Shown here piece after piece: positions 1 to 9,010 of a stretch of DNA of 64,000 nucleotides. The DNA is from Euborellia annulipes (taxonomy: Eukaryota; Arthropoda; Insecta; Dermaptera; Anisolabididae). The notes under the pieces are model-generated. The model was not told the origin of the DNA, searched no databases, and worked only from the letters and a program-made list of their open reading frames with translations. The stretch lies in the NCBI GenBank assembly GCA_023213315.1, contig JAKCPI010005252.1:85464-149463 (forward strand). The letters run 5' to 3'. Numbering within the stretch: position 1 is the first letter of the stretch; each line of letters opens with the position of its first letter. Position numbers and translations under genes: made by a program.

Positions 1-100
1 TAAAGCTACGGAGCTCAGGTTCGGATCCCAGGCAGTCCAAAGAATTTATTTAAATCATTTAGATACCAAATGGTGTACATAAATGTGCCTGAGCTCTTAC
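1..100 (+). repeat. SINE1 copy, cut by window start
   Basis: A tRNA-derived SINE (SINE1 here) missing its 5' part. It retains a B-box-like GGTTCGGATCC, the CCAGGCAGTCC block, and a body in which ATTTAAATCATT and ACCAAATGG are the two sides of the SINE hairpin. It matches the complete copies at 21284 and 42851. Confidence 0.75.
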
Positions 101-858
101 ATAAAATACCAGAAAGGTAGTCAGCAAACAAACGCCTTGCGAGGGATTGAAATTTCGATGATAATATCTTCCAAATTAAAAATAAATTTTATTGCATTCT
201 TTCATCAGAAATACTTTTCTTTAATTTATTTTTTAGAAACTCAGGTGTGCCAAATTAATTGGTTCGCTCTTCTAGTCTAGTCTATATCCAACTAGAACTT
301 CTATTGTTCCATTCGTATATTAATTAAAAAGTCCACTATTTATTTATTTTTTTGTTAGACAAAATTTGTAATAAATAAGAAAGGAGGATTTAAGAAGAGG
401 CCGAAAGGGGCGGAGATATGGTCCAGGCGCCAGTCAGGGGTTTCTTAAAAAAAAACAGGGTTCACAAAAATTCGGTAAATATTTGCCAGAGTTGGAAATA
501 ATTACTGGGTTGTGTCTTTCTGAAAGACCCCACCGATTATTATTAAACCATTCACTAATTATACGTCAGAGAGTAGAGCAGAGCAGAACTGAAACCCAAA
601 AAGATGACTAATTGGAGTGTTGGTTGCATTCTCTCTTTCTCTTGACCGATGTGGTCGTCATGAATCGAGCTAATTAGAGAAGTCAATAATTAATGTTTAT
701 GCTTGTTTACTTTGCTCTCTTGCTTATAATTTAAATCTATTTAAATAATGCGTATTTTATTGAAATGGAAATTCTTTAAATTTTATATGTTTAATAGGTA
801 TATATGCAAACTAGCCAGGGGGGCTTCGGTCCTCTGGACCACCCTCTGCTGCCTCTTA
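101..858. other. AT-rich interval, no gene seen
   Basis: No coding, RNA or clear repeat signal was found. The two short open frames here have no recognisable motif. Confidence 0.5.
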
Positions 859-1042
859 ATTGGACCCTGTTACGCATTAGTGTGTCAAGCGCCAGCTACC
901 GAGTTTTGAGAAAATTAACATTAAAGTTTTTTGTTTTCATTGGATTATATGTAATTTTTTTTGTCAATTGTGCAAGTAACATTAAATATAAATTAAAGAT
1001 GAAATGAAAGAAGACTTCTATCGGCCCGAATTATTTATTTTT

Positions 1043-1092
1043 CCTCTGTCGACGTTTCGGGGACTAAACGTCACCCATCTTCAGGACAAAGG
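1043..1092 (-). ncRNA. hammerhead-like ribozyme motif
   Basis: Read on the minus strand: CCTTTGTC, CTGAAGA, one extra T, a stem-II hairpin (GGG, bulged T, GAC, loop, GTCCCC), GAAA, CGTC, then GACAGAGG. The outer strands pair over 8 bp with one G-U wobble (stem I). CTGAAGA fits the hammerhead core CUGANGA. ACGU after GAA is self-complementary, so stem III would need a dimer or be minimal. The extra nucleotide between core and stem II departs from consensus, although a natural viroid hammerhead with one is known. Type I minimal hammerheads are known in Penelope-like retroelements. Cleavage is inferred, not shown. Confidence 0.6.
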
Positions 1093-1405
1093 TGTTAAAA
1101 AATTCTTTTCTCTGCCTCCTTCAGTTGTTACATAAGTTAGACTGTTAGTATACTTAATACTATACAGATTCCTCTGCTTGTATATTTCCTGAGCCACCAT
1201 CAGAGGTGATGATGGTGGCTCAGGAAATATACAAGCAGAGGAATCTTTTTTTTTTTTTTTTTGGAATGGGTGCATAAGGTCCGAAGACCTATAATGACCA
1301 ATAGTCACATGCAGCCAGGAAGAAAATAATAATATAGTATTAAGTATACTAACAGTCTAACTTATGTAACAACTGAAGGAGGCAGAGAAAAGAATTTTTT
1401 AACAC
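1092..1405. repeat. inverted repeat with inner palindrome
   Basis: Outer arms of about 70 bp (from 1092, and ending 1405) face each other around TAGTATTAAGTATACT. Inside, 1167-1202 and 1210-1245 form a second 36-bp hairpin. A LINE 3' end separates the inner hairpin from the right outer arm. The inner hairpin centre has GTGATGATGG followed later by GAAATAT, a decayed hammerhead-like order. Confidence 0.7.
1246..1327 (-). mobile_element. 5'-truncated LINE 3' end with poly(A)
   Basis: A run of 17 T on the plus strand is followed by GGAATGGGTGCATAAGGTCC and about 45 bp more. The reverse complement matches the 3' end of the LINE remnant at 27803-27870. It is therefore a minus-strand retrotransposed 3' tail with poly(A), heavily 5' truncated. 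Confidence 0.65.
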
Positions 1406-1489
1406 TATTAATTAAAACATTTGAAACAATATTCGGTGCTTAATTCAATTTTTTTGGAGCTTGACACACTAATGCGTAACAGGGTCAAT

Positions 1490-1970
1490 TATAAGAAGAA
1501 AATTATTAGTACTACGTATTCCAATCCAGTGCCTGCTTGAGGATTTGTTAACATTCATAGAATACACAAATGCAAAGAATACATAAATATTTCTCTATAC
1601 ATTTCCTATGGGAGAAATCGTAACTTTAGGAATTAATAACTCAAAAAGCTATAGGAATTTCGGGGCCCGAGTATTTTTCCTGGACTCTCCATAACGTCCT
1701 GCAAAATTTCGTTTCTAAATTCAAACGGAAAGTTGGTCAAACAGAGCGTGACAGACGGACACAACGCTATTATATATATATATTACAATATCAGACTTTA
1801 GGAATGGAAGTAGGAAGATTCATTTATCGTCCTTGGGGGGCCTACAGCAAAGGAGTGGAGCAACAACCACCGAGATCATTGCAGTTAAACAAGACCAAGC
1901 ACAACAGAATCTCGGGTTGGTGGCCCCTTTGAGTGTTGAACGTTCCCCGGTTGCCATCGATACTACACTC
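1490..1970. other. no gene; diverged repeats
   Basis: Holds a short stretch resembling a dispersed repeat (ACAGACGGACACAACG) and a (TA)n tract near 1771. No gene is supported. Confidence 0.4.
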
Positions 1971-2100
1971 AAAATAAACTTCTGATCAAAATCGGCCAAA
2001 AAGTACTAGTACTTTACTGATGTACTTTTTAAGTTTTTTTTTTCGATTTTCTCAAAATTCACTACAAGGATTTTGTTTAAAATTCAGATTTTTAAAATTA
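1971..2100 (+). repeat. R1 family fragment
   Basis: Contains the R1 core: AAAATCGGCCAAAAAGTACT, AGTACTTTACTGATG and TTTTCGATTTTCTCAAAATTC. Both ends are missing. Confidence 0.7.
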
Positions 2101-2107
2101 ACATTAA

Positions 2108-2290
2108 CTTGGCGAGGATTATATATATTTTTAGACATTGACCTCCCCTGAAGATGGTCCCATATGTGACCGAAACGTTGGCCCTGGTTTATTAATAAAT
2201 TGAAATATAACTAGCTGCTAGCTCATTCATTCTTCCTATTTGATTATCAACACTCAGCTATATACCTCCATCAAATATTTTTAAAATAGA
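2108..2290 (+). mobile_element. single hammerhead-type element arm
   Basis: CTGAAGA at 2148, then T, GGTC...GACC, then GAAACGTT to 2179. Downstream come TTTATTAATAAA, CTAGCTGCT at 2211 and CAGCTATA at 2255. The same order of boxes marks the 3' part of the palindromic elements at 23422, 24134, 38774 and 43197. Only one arm is present. Stem I is poor, so activity is doubtful. Confidence 0.5.
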
Positions 2291-2937
2291 TAAATATATT
2301 TTAAGGTAGCCTATTATATTAGGGATTTTCTTAAAAAAAAAAAAAAAATCCAAATTTTTTTTACTATTTAATTAAGTTAAATGGTTTAGTTAATTAATTC
2401 TGACTAAATGATTTTAAAAAAAGTGAAAATTAAACGGCGGTTCGTAAAAAAAGAATAAAAAAACATATTTATTTCAATTCTTAACGTTGAAAGGGACTAG
2501 CAGCTCGTTATTCGAAATATTAATTGGCTTTTTGTTTTCCCGGCTCCTCGTTTTCCATTTCAAAGCAGAAATCAGGAGGATGGGGGGGGGAGGTTCCAAA
2601 GCTTTCAATTATCCTCTCTATAATCCCTAATTAAAAATAATTAATAATACCCTGTGACCAACCACATAAAGAAGAAAGGGAAAAAGAATCTAATTTAGAA
2701 ATAAAATTTATTTATTTTTTTTAATACTTTTGTTAGGGATAATAATAACCAAAAAATAATCGGTAGAGAGGGACCATTTTTGTCCTACATAAATTTTTTC
2801 TGGTAATAGTATTAGAAATAATTATTAATTATCCATTCCTGTGGGTTACTAAATAACAGAAAAAAGATGCGAATCTCCGTTATAAAATTTTATTGATAAA
2901 TAGCAAAATTTTTAATTTCTAGACATCATAAATGATT
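2291..2937. other. no gene; AT-rich with G-run
   Basis: Homopolymer A/T tracts and a short G-run at 2581. No gene or clear repeat was recognised. Confidence 0.4.
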
Positions 2938-3141
2938 ATTAGGAGAATTTTTAATTATAGACCACATTTTTGTATTAAATATTTATTAAAAATTGTATAA
3001 ATACTGTACAACATTTCGACTGCTTATTCTGCAGCCGTTATCAAGTACTGTGCACTTGCTCCAACTCAAGTAAACTGTATTTATATAATTTTAATAAATA
3101 TTTAATACAAAAATGTGGTCTATATTTAAAAATTCTCCTAA
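2938..3141. mobile_element. palindromic element with decayed hammerhead
   Basis: Arms of about 65 bp (2938-3003 and 3077-3141) are near-perfect inverted copies. On the minus strand the centre reads GTAC, TTGATAA, C, GGCTGC-loop-GCAGTC, GAAATGTT, GTAC. Stems I and II are preserved, but two core positions differ from CUGANGA (C3 and G8). It is likely an inactive relative of the hammerhead elements elsewhere in the window. Confidence 0.55.
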
Positions 3142-3401
3142 TAATAATATTTCAAACCACAAAAGCTTTAATAAACACATTATAAATGAATTTTTTCTCA
3201 AGAATAGAACCAAGGGGGGGGGCCTTTAAACCACTCTTGTATTAGGTTGATTCAAAATTATCCGCCGTTTATATTGGCGCGCTTTTTGTTGTCAAAAATT
3301 AAACTTTCATTTACTTTTTTTTTCCCCCAAAAAATATTCTTTCCTGTTCAATTGATGAAAATGCGTGTCGAAAATCATATTCATATTCGTCATATTGTGC
3401 C

Positions 3402-3640
3402 TCGCTTCAAGTCTGATGATACCAGCTTGGTGGTCAATTCAGGAAGAGCTCGATCATCGGATTTCGACGATTCAGGCTCTTCTGGCAGCCGTGGAAGAGG
3501 ACGACAACTCGAATGCTGGCCGAAAACTTCAACGTCGGCCAATCCGTCGTCTGAAAAAGGCTTGGTAAAGTGTGGAAATGGACTGGATGGGTGCCCCTCG
3601 AACTCTCCAAAAACAACAAAGCCAGACATGTCTGAATTTT
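3402..3640 (+). pseudogene. mariner transposase N-terminal remnant
   Basis: Across more than one frame, the translation gives stretches such as ALLAAVEEDD, LAENFNVGQSVV, KRLGKVWKW and GWVPLELSKNN. These match the second helix-turn-helix and linker of mariner transposases, which have 'LGKVWK..WVPHELS'. Stops and frameshifts break it. The DDE/D catalytic region is absent. Confidence 0.65.
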
Positions 3641-3647
3641 CACGATC

Positions 3648-3858
3648 GTTGATTGAAGTTTTCGGCCAGCATTCGAGTTCCCATGTTTTCGTCCTTTTCC
3701 ACGGCTGCCAGAAGTTCCTGATCGCCAAAATCCGATGATCGAGCTCTTCCTGAATTGTTCACCAAGCTGGTATCACTAGACTTGAAACGAGACAGTCTTC
3801 CGCTTATTGTCCCTTCGCAAAAGAGATCGTTGAGATCGCGAAATGACTGTGCTGCCTT
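3648..3858 (-). pseudogene. mariner transposase N-terminal remnant, inverted copy
   Basis: The minus strand reads AAQSFRDLNDLFCEGTIS, then SRFKSSDTSL, QELLAAVEKDE and RMLAENF. This is the first half of the mariner DNA-binding domain. It overlaps in content with the plus-strand remnant, so the element arose by inverted duplication of the transposase 5' end. It is not a working protein. Confidence 0.65.
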
Positions 3859-4026
3859 CCATCCTTTCTCGTAGTGGTAAAGTCATAATATGACGAATAT
3901 GAATATGATTTTCGACACGCATTTTCATCAATTGAACAGGTAAGAATATTTTTCTGAAAAAAAGTTAATTTTTGACAACAAAAAGCAGCGCCAATATAAA
4001 CGGCGGATAATTATGAGTCAACCTAA

Positions 4027-4211
4027 TATAAATAAATGTGCCTGGAGCCTTTAATATATGGTATTTGAATAATGAGTATCATCATTGTCTCTATGGCCTA
4101 AGATGCCGAAAAGACTAAAAAAAAATTCTCTCTTCATTGATAAAGAAAAGCCTGAAAATCAGACAAGAAGTTTATAGAAGAACATAAAAAAACACAAAAG
4201 AAGATCAATAT
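4027..4211. other. short SINE-like tail fragment
   Basis: Contains TATGGCCTAAGATGCCGAAA, which resembles the 3' body of SINE1. No gene. Confidence 0.35.
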
Positions 4212-4428
4212 CTTCTTCTTCTTTCCCAGCCTTATTCACACAGTGCGGGGTCGGCGGAATGGATTTTTTGCGACCGGAAGAAATAGAACAGGCCGGCCCT
4301 AACGCTTGTTGAAAATATAGAAGGAAGGGACAGACATGTAAAGAACAGAAGGACTGTCCCAGAAAGTCCCAGCTCGGGTAGCTCGTGGTCGCCGTCCACG
4401 TACCCACAAGATGTGGGCCCCTGAGCAT
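4212..4428 (-). mobile_element. RS retroposon copy
   Basis: A GC-rich retroposon (RS here). On the minus strand it runs from the GGGGCCCACATCTTGTGGG block to a GAAGAAGAAG tail. Flanks AAGAAGATCAATAT (4198-4211) and AAAAAGATAAATAT (4429-4442) look like a 14-bp target duplication with two differences. Related copies are at 6162, 39193 and 59446. Confidence 0.65.
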
Positions 4429-4569
4429 AAAAAGATAAATATATTTTCTTTAATAACTTCAGACTTGGCTACCAATCGATTCAAATAAAAAGAGTCTAAA
4501 TGTCGAGAAAAAAACCTAATCAAGTTTTAAAAAAATTAAGGCTGACTAAATTTAAAAATTCAAATACAT
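4309..4569 (+). repeat. direct duplication, unit 1
   Basis: About 260 bp, beginning AAAATATAGAA inside the RS retroposon and ending AAATTCAAATACA, is repeated almost exactly at 5268-5527. Both units encode the same stop-free stretch on the minus strand, but that stretch is half retroposon and is not a gene. Confidence 0.85.
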
Positions 4570-4628
4570 AAGGGGGTTGGAGAATGATAACCAGCAATTT
4601 TATAGCTCCACCTGACGTCCTTTTATTT

Positions 4629-4671
4629 GGCAGATATTTCGATGCGTAAGACACACATCATCTTCAGTGCC
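4629..4671 (-). ncRNA. hammerhead-like ribozyme motif
   Basis: Minus strand: GGCA, CTGAAGA, extra T, GATGTGT-loop-ACGCATC (7-bp stem II with one G-U), GAAA, TATC, TGCC. GGCA and TGCC pair as stem I. The 4-mer after GAA is ATAT instead of the ACGT seen at 1043, and both are self-complementary, which is covariation-like support for stem III. The upstream flank (about 4590) has a diverged TATAGCT box. Confidence 0.55.
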
Positions 4672-4679
4672 GCGCTTTA

Positions 4680-5267
4680 AAATTTAATTTACAAAAATAT
4701 AAACAAAGATGAATATTAAGTAATACAGTTTTTTGAAAATTTTTTAAAAAATACTCACAGGATATAGTAGGTGGGCTTTGTCTATTAATATCAAATGCCT
4801 TAGGGGCGTTAAACATAGTGGTGAGGTGCCTTCTCTAAGCTGATGACCGCTCTGTGTCCAAAGCAGAATTGATATTAAAATAATATAGAGCAATCTATTA
4901 AAAGAACGGACAACTAAGTTTTTAAATTAATCATTAGATGGCACCTCCTTATTGATTTTGTTCTAATATGAATTTTAAAATATAATTCAATTTTAAGAAG
5001 AAAATTTTTTCTCTCACATTAATAGATATAAAAATAAAAAATAAATACACAAAATATACAAAGGTTAAAATAATTATAGAAAGATATAGATAAAATTTTT
5101 TTGTATACATAAACAAAAATCACAAAAGGGTTACCATCCCCTCTATTTGAGAAATGCTATATAATACATATTAAGGTCTTTAGTATCTGTCTGATGGTTC
5201 ACAGCATGAGTCGAATTGAGATATATATAGCATTTCTCAAGGAATTCTCTTTTTTGCCTGTCGCCTT
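4680..5267. other. spacer between duplicated units; no gene
   Basis: AT-rich. A small hairpin lies at 5149-5240 (TGAGAAATGCTATATA against its complement). No coding signal. Confidence 0.4.
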
Positions 5268-5527
5268 CAAAATATAGAATGGAAGGGACAGACATGTAAA
5301 GAACAGAAGGACTGTCCCAGAAAGTCCCAGCTCGGGTAGCTCGTGGTCGCCGTCCACGTACCCACAAGATGTGGGCCCCTGAGCATAAAAAGATAAATAT
5401 ATTTTCTTTAATAACTTCAGACTTGGCTACCAATCGATTCAAATAAAAAGAGTCTAAATGTCGAGAAAAAAACCTAATCAAGTTTTAAAAAAATTAAGGC
5501 TGACTAAATTTAAAAAATTCAAATACA
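5268..5527 (+). repeat. direct duplication, unit 2
   Basis: Second copy of 4309-4569, differing by a few single bases and indels. It carries only the 5' part of the RS retroposon, so unit 1, with the full retroposon, is probably the source. Confidence 0.85.
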
Positions 5528-6026
5528 ATATTCGTTAGTTTTGAATGTCAAAATATTAGAATCAATTATTAATAGACCTACTAAATCAAAACCGCATATT
5601 TATTTTTTTCCTAACGATTCTTTCTATCCCTATAGAATTTGTGGAGTTTGATTGAAAAATAAAATAGACAAGTCTTTTCTTCCAACTTTTCTTCTTTTAT
5701 CCTACTACTCCATTTCTGACTTCTCTGTCTTTTAGAAAAATCTAAAACAAATAAATAGTATTAAAGTTGGAAGAGTTTTAGTGAACATTAGGATCTACAT
5801 TCTGCTGTTTCAAACTTGAAACAAAAAAAAAAAAAAAGCTTTGCACTTTTAGAGGGGAAAACTCTCTGTCTGCCTCTCTTTTTTTTTTTAACTTGGAAGT
5901 AAAGTCAAACCGGACTCAAAATTCGAAATGATTAACATCATAAATAACTCAATTGTTTATCAGCTTATAGCTGATTAGAATTTTATCAAGCAAAACGGAA
6001 ATTAAAAAAGCAGGATTTTTTTATTT
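5528..6026. other. no gene seen
   Basis: AT-rich with poly-A and poly-T tracts. Nothing recognised. Confidence 0.4.
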
Positions 6027-6094
6027 GTTCCGAACCCGCGACGCTTGGTATAGAATGCCAGCACGCTAGCCACAACACCAAGCCCGAGGGCTTG
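6027..6094 (-). repeat. SINE1 tRNA-like head only
   Basis: The reverse complement has GCCCTCGGGCTTGGTG, a run through TAGCGTGC, and CGCGGGTTCGGAAC. These are the A and B boxes of the tRNA-like head. The body is missing. Confidence 0.65.
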
Positions 6095-6161
6095 ATCTGT
6101 ACTTTTAGATAATTGAATTTAATAAAAAAAATATTTAGACAATAATCAAAGTATGACAGAT

Positions 6162-6407
6162 CTTCTTCTTCTGTCCTCGCCTTTTTCCCGCGATGCGGGG
6201 TCGGCGGATCTCACTATTTCCCTCCAACCCTATCAAGCGTTTTTGCGACCGGAAGAAATAGGACAGGCCGGCCCGTCGTACGGTCTGACGCCTGTTGAAA
6301 AGAGGAAGGAAGAGACAGACATACAAATAACTGAAGGACTGTCTGTCCCAGCTCGGGCAGCTCGTGGTCGCCATCCACGTACCCACAAAATGTGGGCCCC
6401 TGAGCGA
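6162..6407 (-). mobile_element. RS retroposon, complete copy
   Basis: Flanked by a perfect 18-bp duplication, AATCAAAGTATGACAGAT (6144-6161 and 6408-6425). On the minus strand it starts TCGCTCAGGGGCCCACAT and ends in GAAGAAGAAG. Long variable target duplications and a simple 3' tail indicate retroposition by LINE machinery. No clear A or B box was seen, so its class (SINE or LINE end) is open. The minus strand is stop-free across the unit. Confidence 0.75.
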
Positions 6408-6429
6408 AATCAAAGTATGACAGATATAA

Positions 6430-7071
6430 AATTTTAAATTGAGATTTAATATCAATTTATTGTATAAACAAAATTTGAGAAAAATATTTCCGACTTTTTT
6501 GTCGTAGCCTCTGTTTATTATAAAAAAAACGTATTTTTTATTAGAATAAAAAAAAATTCATATTACATTTTCTTATTTTATATAAATTATTAATTTTCAA
6601 AGGATTGTCTCAAAACGCCCGAGGGCTTGCTTTATTTAACGCGTTGTTTGTTCATTTGAAAATTGTTTATTAATTAGTTATAAAATTAATTATTTTTTCT
6701 TAGGAAATTTGATGGCCACATGAATTGTAATTGCTCAGCCTAAGGGTTGCGAGTGGGATTAATAAAAAAAAATAATAATAATAATAAAGGTGTAATTACT
6801 ATTTTCCCTGAGGAATTAATTTTGCTGACTTCAAAAAAAATATTTAAAACTTTTTGTTTGTTTTTGTGAAATTTAATTAAATTCTTATAAATATGTGGGT
6901 GGCTCTTTGTCTTCACTGGATCTTTGTTTTCTCAAGATTATTATGAAAATTGATCCTTTTTCCCAATTATGGTCCTTATTCGATGAGTACTTTCTGATTT
7001 AAATTCATTCTTAAAATCACTTAATCGGGACGGTCCAAATTCATATTTTAAAAAATAACAAAAATGATTAG
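6430..7071. other. no gene; short SINE1 scrap
   Basis: AACGCCCGAGGGCTTG near 6614 resembles the SINE1 5' end. Otherwise AT-rich with an (AAT)n tract near 6770. Confidence 0.35.
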
Positions 7072-7427
7072 TAGGAACCGACCGAAGTTTTAGTTTCGGT
7101 TTTGGCCGTGGTTTCGGTTTCGTCCAAAAACCAGCCGAAACCAGAGTTGGAAAAGGGGAGACTCGTATATAAAAAAAAAAAAACGTCGAATGGAATTCGC
7201 ACCTAAAAAATAAAAGTTTCACTTTAAAAAAGTCACAAAAGGGAAAAATGAGATTTGGGTCACGAGGGAAAATTTACTAAAAAAAAGGTAAAATGATATG
7301 AAATTCCTATAGAAAATTTTAAGAATAAGTTTAAAACAAGTTACGGTTTCGGTTATTGTTTCGGTCGAAACTTGGATTGAAGCCGAAATTCGATTTCGGC
7401 TGAAAATCTAGTTTCGGTCGGACCCTA
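7072..7427. mobile_element. TIR MITE with GGTCCGACCGAAAC ends
   Basis: Left end TAGGAACCGACCGAA and right end TTTCGGTCGGACCCTA are inverted, and the interior is rich in TTTCGGTT/AACCGAAA words. Such TAGGGTCCGACCGAAA ends occur on animal MITEs. The target duplication is unclear. Related fragments lie near 19576 and 19870. Confidence 0.5.
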
Positions 7428-8149
7428 ATGAAGAATGAAGAATTTGGAGGCCTGGGCAAAATTATAGGAACGTCGAAATTTTAGGGTCATCCAGTCAACA
7501 CTTCGACTTGAGGACTAGGCAGATTGAGCTCACGAATTCAAGAGAAAAATAAAAAATTTTTGAAGATATCAAAAGACAAAAATTTGTTGGATAAATAAGA
7601 AAAAAAAATACATGATTTGTAACAGGATTTGAAGAACGTTGCAGCCAGGAAATTAAATAAAAAATTCATTTTTCTCAAAACTAGGTTTTTCATAACCAAA
7701 ATTTTAAAAATTCATATCTTCCAAACGAAAAATGATAAAACAATTATAAAAATACCGGCTTGCTCAGCAGGATGTGTTCTGTACAGAAAGCATAAAAACT
7801 AAATTTTAACCCCGATGAAGATTTGGTGCCTTTTCATGTGGACGGTCACATATACGTAATTAATATTTAAAATTTTTTCATTTGATTATAAATTAAGTAA
7901 TCTTCACTTTTTATTATTATTTTTTTTTATCACAAAGTGAAGAGAGTTAAATTGTTTTTCTCTCTGTCTGAAATTAAATAAGAGTAGATTAAGAGGCAAT
8001 CTCTCTTTCTCTTTTTACCTCTGCTTTATTAAATAATTATCTCTCCCTGTTTATTTGGTAATTTTCAAAAAGGTAATTAATAAAATAACTCTAATCTAGA
8101 GTGAGAGAGAGAGAAAAATGAGATCTGTCAATTTGGAATCACATGAATA
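7428..8149. other. no gene seen
   Basis: AT-rich with a GAGAGAGAGA tract at 8103. Nothing recognised. Confidence 0.4.
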
Positions 8150-8760
8150 CAAAAATCTGGTGTGACTGGTCGCACCAGATTTTTCGTTTCGACATATATT
8201 TAGTTTCCGCCGTCTATTAGAATTCAAGATGTAAAATTTATAAGTATGGGAAAATATTTATATTCTGTTACCATGGCAACCATTTCTCTTATCTTCTCTA
8301 TGAAGCACAAGAGTAAAGTGTGCTTCAGAAAATTTCAATGGCAAAATGAGAATATACATTTTAAAGAGCACCTAAAAAAAAATTGATTTATGAATTAAAA
8401 AAAAAAAAATCGTTTGAGCGAATTTTGAGAAAATCGAAAAAAACTTTAAAAGTACATCAGTAAAGTTCTAGTACTTTTTGGCAGATTTTGATTAAAAGCT
8501 TATTTTCACGCTCCAGGGAGGTGTCTAACTTAAATATAATATTTCAATCTCCTAGCTCAATTCCTTCATGCTTAAAATTGAACACACACACACACACACG
8601 AGACCAATTTGCGCGAGACCCACTTTTTTGGACTCAGGGGACCCAAAACGTATATAACCAACAAAATCTCGACATCGAAGTTTTGACATGAAACTAATAC
8701 TTTTTCTATATATTAACATATATAGAGGTAAGGAAGTAAAAAAGGTAAGAGAAAGTAAAA
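8150..8760 (-). repeat. R1 repeat, near full length
   Basis: On the minus strand it runs through AAAGTATTAGTTTCATGTC, a (TG)n stretch, CTAGTACTTTACTGATG and TTGCCATGGTAACAG to a shortened end hairpin (ATCTGGTGTGAC against its complement). A typical copy is about 650 bp. No open frame is conserved among copies, and the class is not identified. Confidence 0.8.
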
Positions 8761-8837
8761 CAAAAAACTCCAATTCTTCATAGCCTCAGATGCTGAAAAA
8801 ACTTTCAAAATATTTAATCAATAAAGAAAAAGAAAAA

Positions 8838-9010
8838 AATCTGGTGTGACTGGTCCCACAGCACACAACTTTCTCTTATCTTCGGTAAATGAAAGTTGTG
8901 TTCTGTGCTTGTCACACCAGATTTTTTGTATCTACATATATTTAGTTTCCGACAGTGCGGTACATTCGAATTTCAAGATGTTAAATTTTGATTTTTCCGA
9001 TTAAAATGAG
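8838..9010 (-). repeat. R1 end hairpin and adjacent 80 bp
   Basis: A palindrome of about 95 bp, AAAATCTGGTGTGAC...GTCACACCAGATTTTT, with an inner palindrome around TTACC/GGTAA, then the R1 segment TTTAGTTTCCGACAGT. It shows that the end hairpin can persist without the rest of R1. Confidence 0.75.

Larger units (their letters stand above)
859..1489. mobile_element. TIR element (family T1), composite
   Basis: The ends are inverted repeats starting ATTGGACCCTGTTACGC and continuing through GCATTAGTGTGTCAAG, flanked by TA on both sides. TA duplication is typical of Tc1/mariner-like non-autonomous elements. The same family is at 19156-20036. The interior holds later insertions: a hammerhead-like motif, an inverted repeat and a LINE 3' end. 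No transposase is present. Confidence 0.65.
3242..4026. mobile_element. palindromic non-autonomous mariner
   Basis: Ends are inverted repeats of about 60 bp starting TTAGGTTGA and running through ATCCGCCGTTTATATTGGCG, flanked by TA. The element is a foldback: its left half carries mariner transposase N-terminal sequence on the plus strand and its right half carries the same region on the minus strand. No catalytic domain remains. Confidence 0.75.

Noticed and set aside
3247..3738. 163-codon open frame as a host gene
   Set aside because: It lies wholly inside the palindromic mariner derivative and mixes frames of transposase remnants from both arms.
4299..5481. Identical 70-residue open frames as a duplicated gene family
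   Set aside because: Identity comes from the 260-bp direct duplication, half of which is RS retroposon sequence.
4309..5527. LTR retrotransposon with 260-bp LTRs
   Set aside because: No TG...CA ends, no target duplication, only 700 bp between units and no coding sequence.
8838..8935. R1 end hairpin as a microRNA precursor
   Set aside because: It recurs at more than ten sites with the repeat, so it is a repeat terminus. Small-RNA data would be needed.
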